The position numbers were made by a program, and so were the translations under genes. The notes beneath the pieces were generated by a model that was given only the letters and a program-made list of their open reading frames with translations, was not told the DNA's origin and made no database searches. A stretch of 64,000 nt of DNA from Microbacterium invictum (GTDB taxonomy: Bacteria; Actinomycetota; Actinomycetes; Actinomycetales; Microbacteriaceae). The DNA lies in assembly GCF_034421375.1 (NCBI RefSeq), contig NZ_CP139779.1, positions 2,232,001-2,296,000 on the forward strand, given 5' to 3'. Shown piece after piece: positions 63,364-64,000 of this stretch; the stretch's first letter is position 1, and the number at the start of each line of letters is the position of its first letter.

Positions 63364-64000
63364 TCATCCCGGCGCGTCGGCGAGCGCCCGAAGCCCCTCG
63401 ATGAGCGCGCCCGCCTCTGCCGCGGCCAACGCCTGCGACACGGCGGACTGCACGATCCCCTCCGCTGCGGCGAGATCGCTCTGGGTACGGCCGAGCCATC
63501 GCCCGTAGACGAGTCGCCGGGTGCGGGGACTGAGCTGAGCGATCGCGCGGTCTCGCGCAAGCAGTCCGCTGTTGGCCACCCGCACCAGCTCGACCGTCTC
63601 GGGCGTCGCCGTCTCCGATGTCGCCACCCATGTGCGCGCGGTCGGCGCGACGCGCCGGGCGAGCTGCTCGACCTTCTCGATCGCGCCGCGCGCCGCCCAC
63701 CACGCCTCACCTTCGGACAGCGCCCCGCCGACCGAGGGGATCTCCTCGATATCGCCCAGACCGAGCCCGAATCTGAGCTCGACGCCCTCGGGGAGCGCGA
63801 GCTGCAGCAACACGGTGGCGGTCAGAGCCGACGAGAGCTCCCGGTACACACCCTGCATCTCGTCGCCGACCACGGGAACGAGCTCGCGCTCCGGGGTCGG
63901 CCCGTCCGCGGCAACCCGCGCCAGTGCGGCTTCGAGACCGCGTTGCGCCGTCCGCCGGTCCGGGAGTTCCCGCGACGAGACGATGTCAGCGATCACGGCG
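63364..64000 (-). CDS. SatD-family protein, 5' end beyond the window
   Basis: About 212 residues are visible, opening VIADIVSSRELPDR, which is SatD-like (the N-terminus probably lies just outside). Features are VPVVGDEMQGVYRELSSALT, RFGLGLGDIEEIP and a C-terminal helix-turn-helix-like SDLAAAEGIVQSAVSQAL. SatD was described in an acid-sensitive operon of Streptococcus; the molecular role is unknown. A GTG at 63996 could be the start, but the family usually has a residue or two more. Confidence 0.8.
   Translation of the reverse strand, partial: AVIADIVSSRELPDRRTAQRGLEAALARVAADGPTPERELVPVVGDEMQGVYRELSSALTATVLLQLALPEGVELRFGLGLGDIEEIPSVGGALSEGEAWWAARGAIEKVEQLARRVAPTARTWVATSETATPETVELVRVANSGLLARDRAIAQLSPRTRRLVYGRWLGRTQSDLAAAEGIVQSAVSQALAAAEAGALIEGLRALADAPG

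Overview
This window is high-GC actinobacterial chromosome, most likely from Microbacteriaceae and probably Microbacterium. The signs are GC-rich genes with frequent GTG starts, class II DAHP synthase, GarA/FtsR regulators, a PASTA kinase, and a rRNA operon without spacer tRNAs. The genus is inferred from gene content; no sequence search was possible.

Layout. 1-0.7 kb: the first 22 codons of mraZ (edge of the division/cell wall cluster) with its triple-repeat operator, then a DUF3040 gene. 0.8-10.4 kb: polyprenyl synthase, Rv2175c-type regulator, LysM hydrolase-like protein, PknL-type PASTA kinase, aroG, acyltransferase, ROK glucokinase and FadD15-type ligase; this follows the order around M. 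tuberculosis pknL. 10.5-19.4 kb: peptide deformylase, a MinD/ParA ATPase with a long acidic N-terminus, pyruvate carboxylase, a ParA, two MerR regulators (one FtsR-like) and GarA. 19.4-31.2 kb: a divergent copper pair (four-helix Cys-rich protein and CopC), lpd, CYTH protein, glycogen phosphorylase, GATase, NAD(P)HX epimerase, YihY, prepilin peptidase, aldo/keto reductase, L,D-transpeptidase and Mug glycosylase.

31.2-34.5 kb is the decayed, accessory part: YchJ-like, VOC and ArsR genes, a truncated MerR gene, a fragment of an Old Yellow Enzyme gene, a 92-bp duplication that includes the end of tRNA-Pro(GGG), and a frameshifted lysoplasmalogenase. 34.5-50 kb then returns to conserved genes: a long minus-strand run of tightly overlapping genes (57-aa Rv1693-like protein, tlyA, nadK, recN, pyrG, nudix, xerD, parA, scpA, scpB, rluB, tyrA, cmk, der) that matches the Rv1693-Rv1713 order of M. 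tuberculosis.

50-53.2 kb is an insertion relative to that order. It holds a LuxR regulator and, between two perfect terminators, a two-gene cassette: a GT2 membrane glycosyltransferase and a 59-residue peptide with an LAATG sorting-like signal but no signal peptide. This is the best candidate for an undescribed system. 53.2-64 kb: HAD phosphatase and TPR protein (Rv1692/Rv1691 order), a complete rrn operon (16S-23S-5S, minus strand, two candidate promoters) wedged between the TPR gene and tyrS, then tyrS, a membrane protein and a SatD-type gene running off the edge.

A recurring feature is a -10-like TANNNT hexamer ending 6-7 nt before a start codon, which predicts leaderless mRNAs for at least seven genes.
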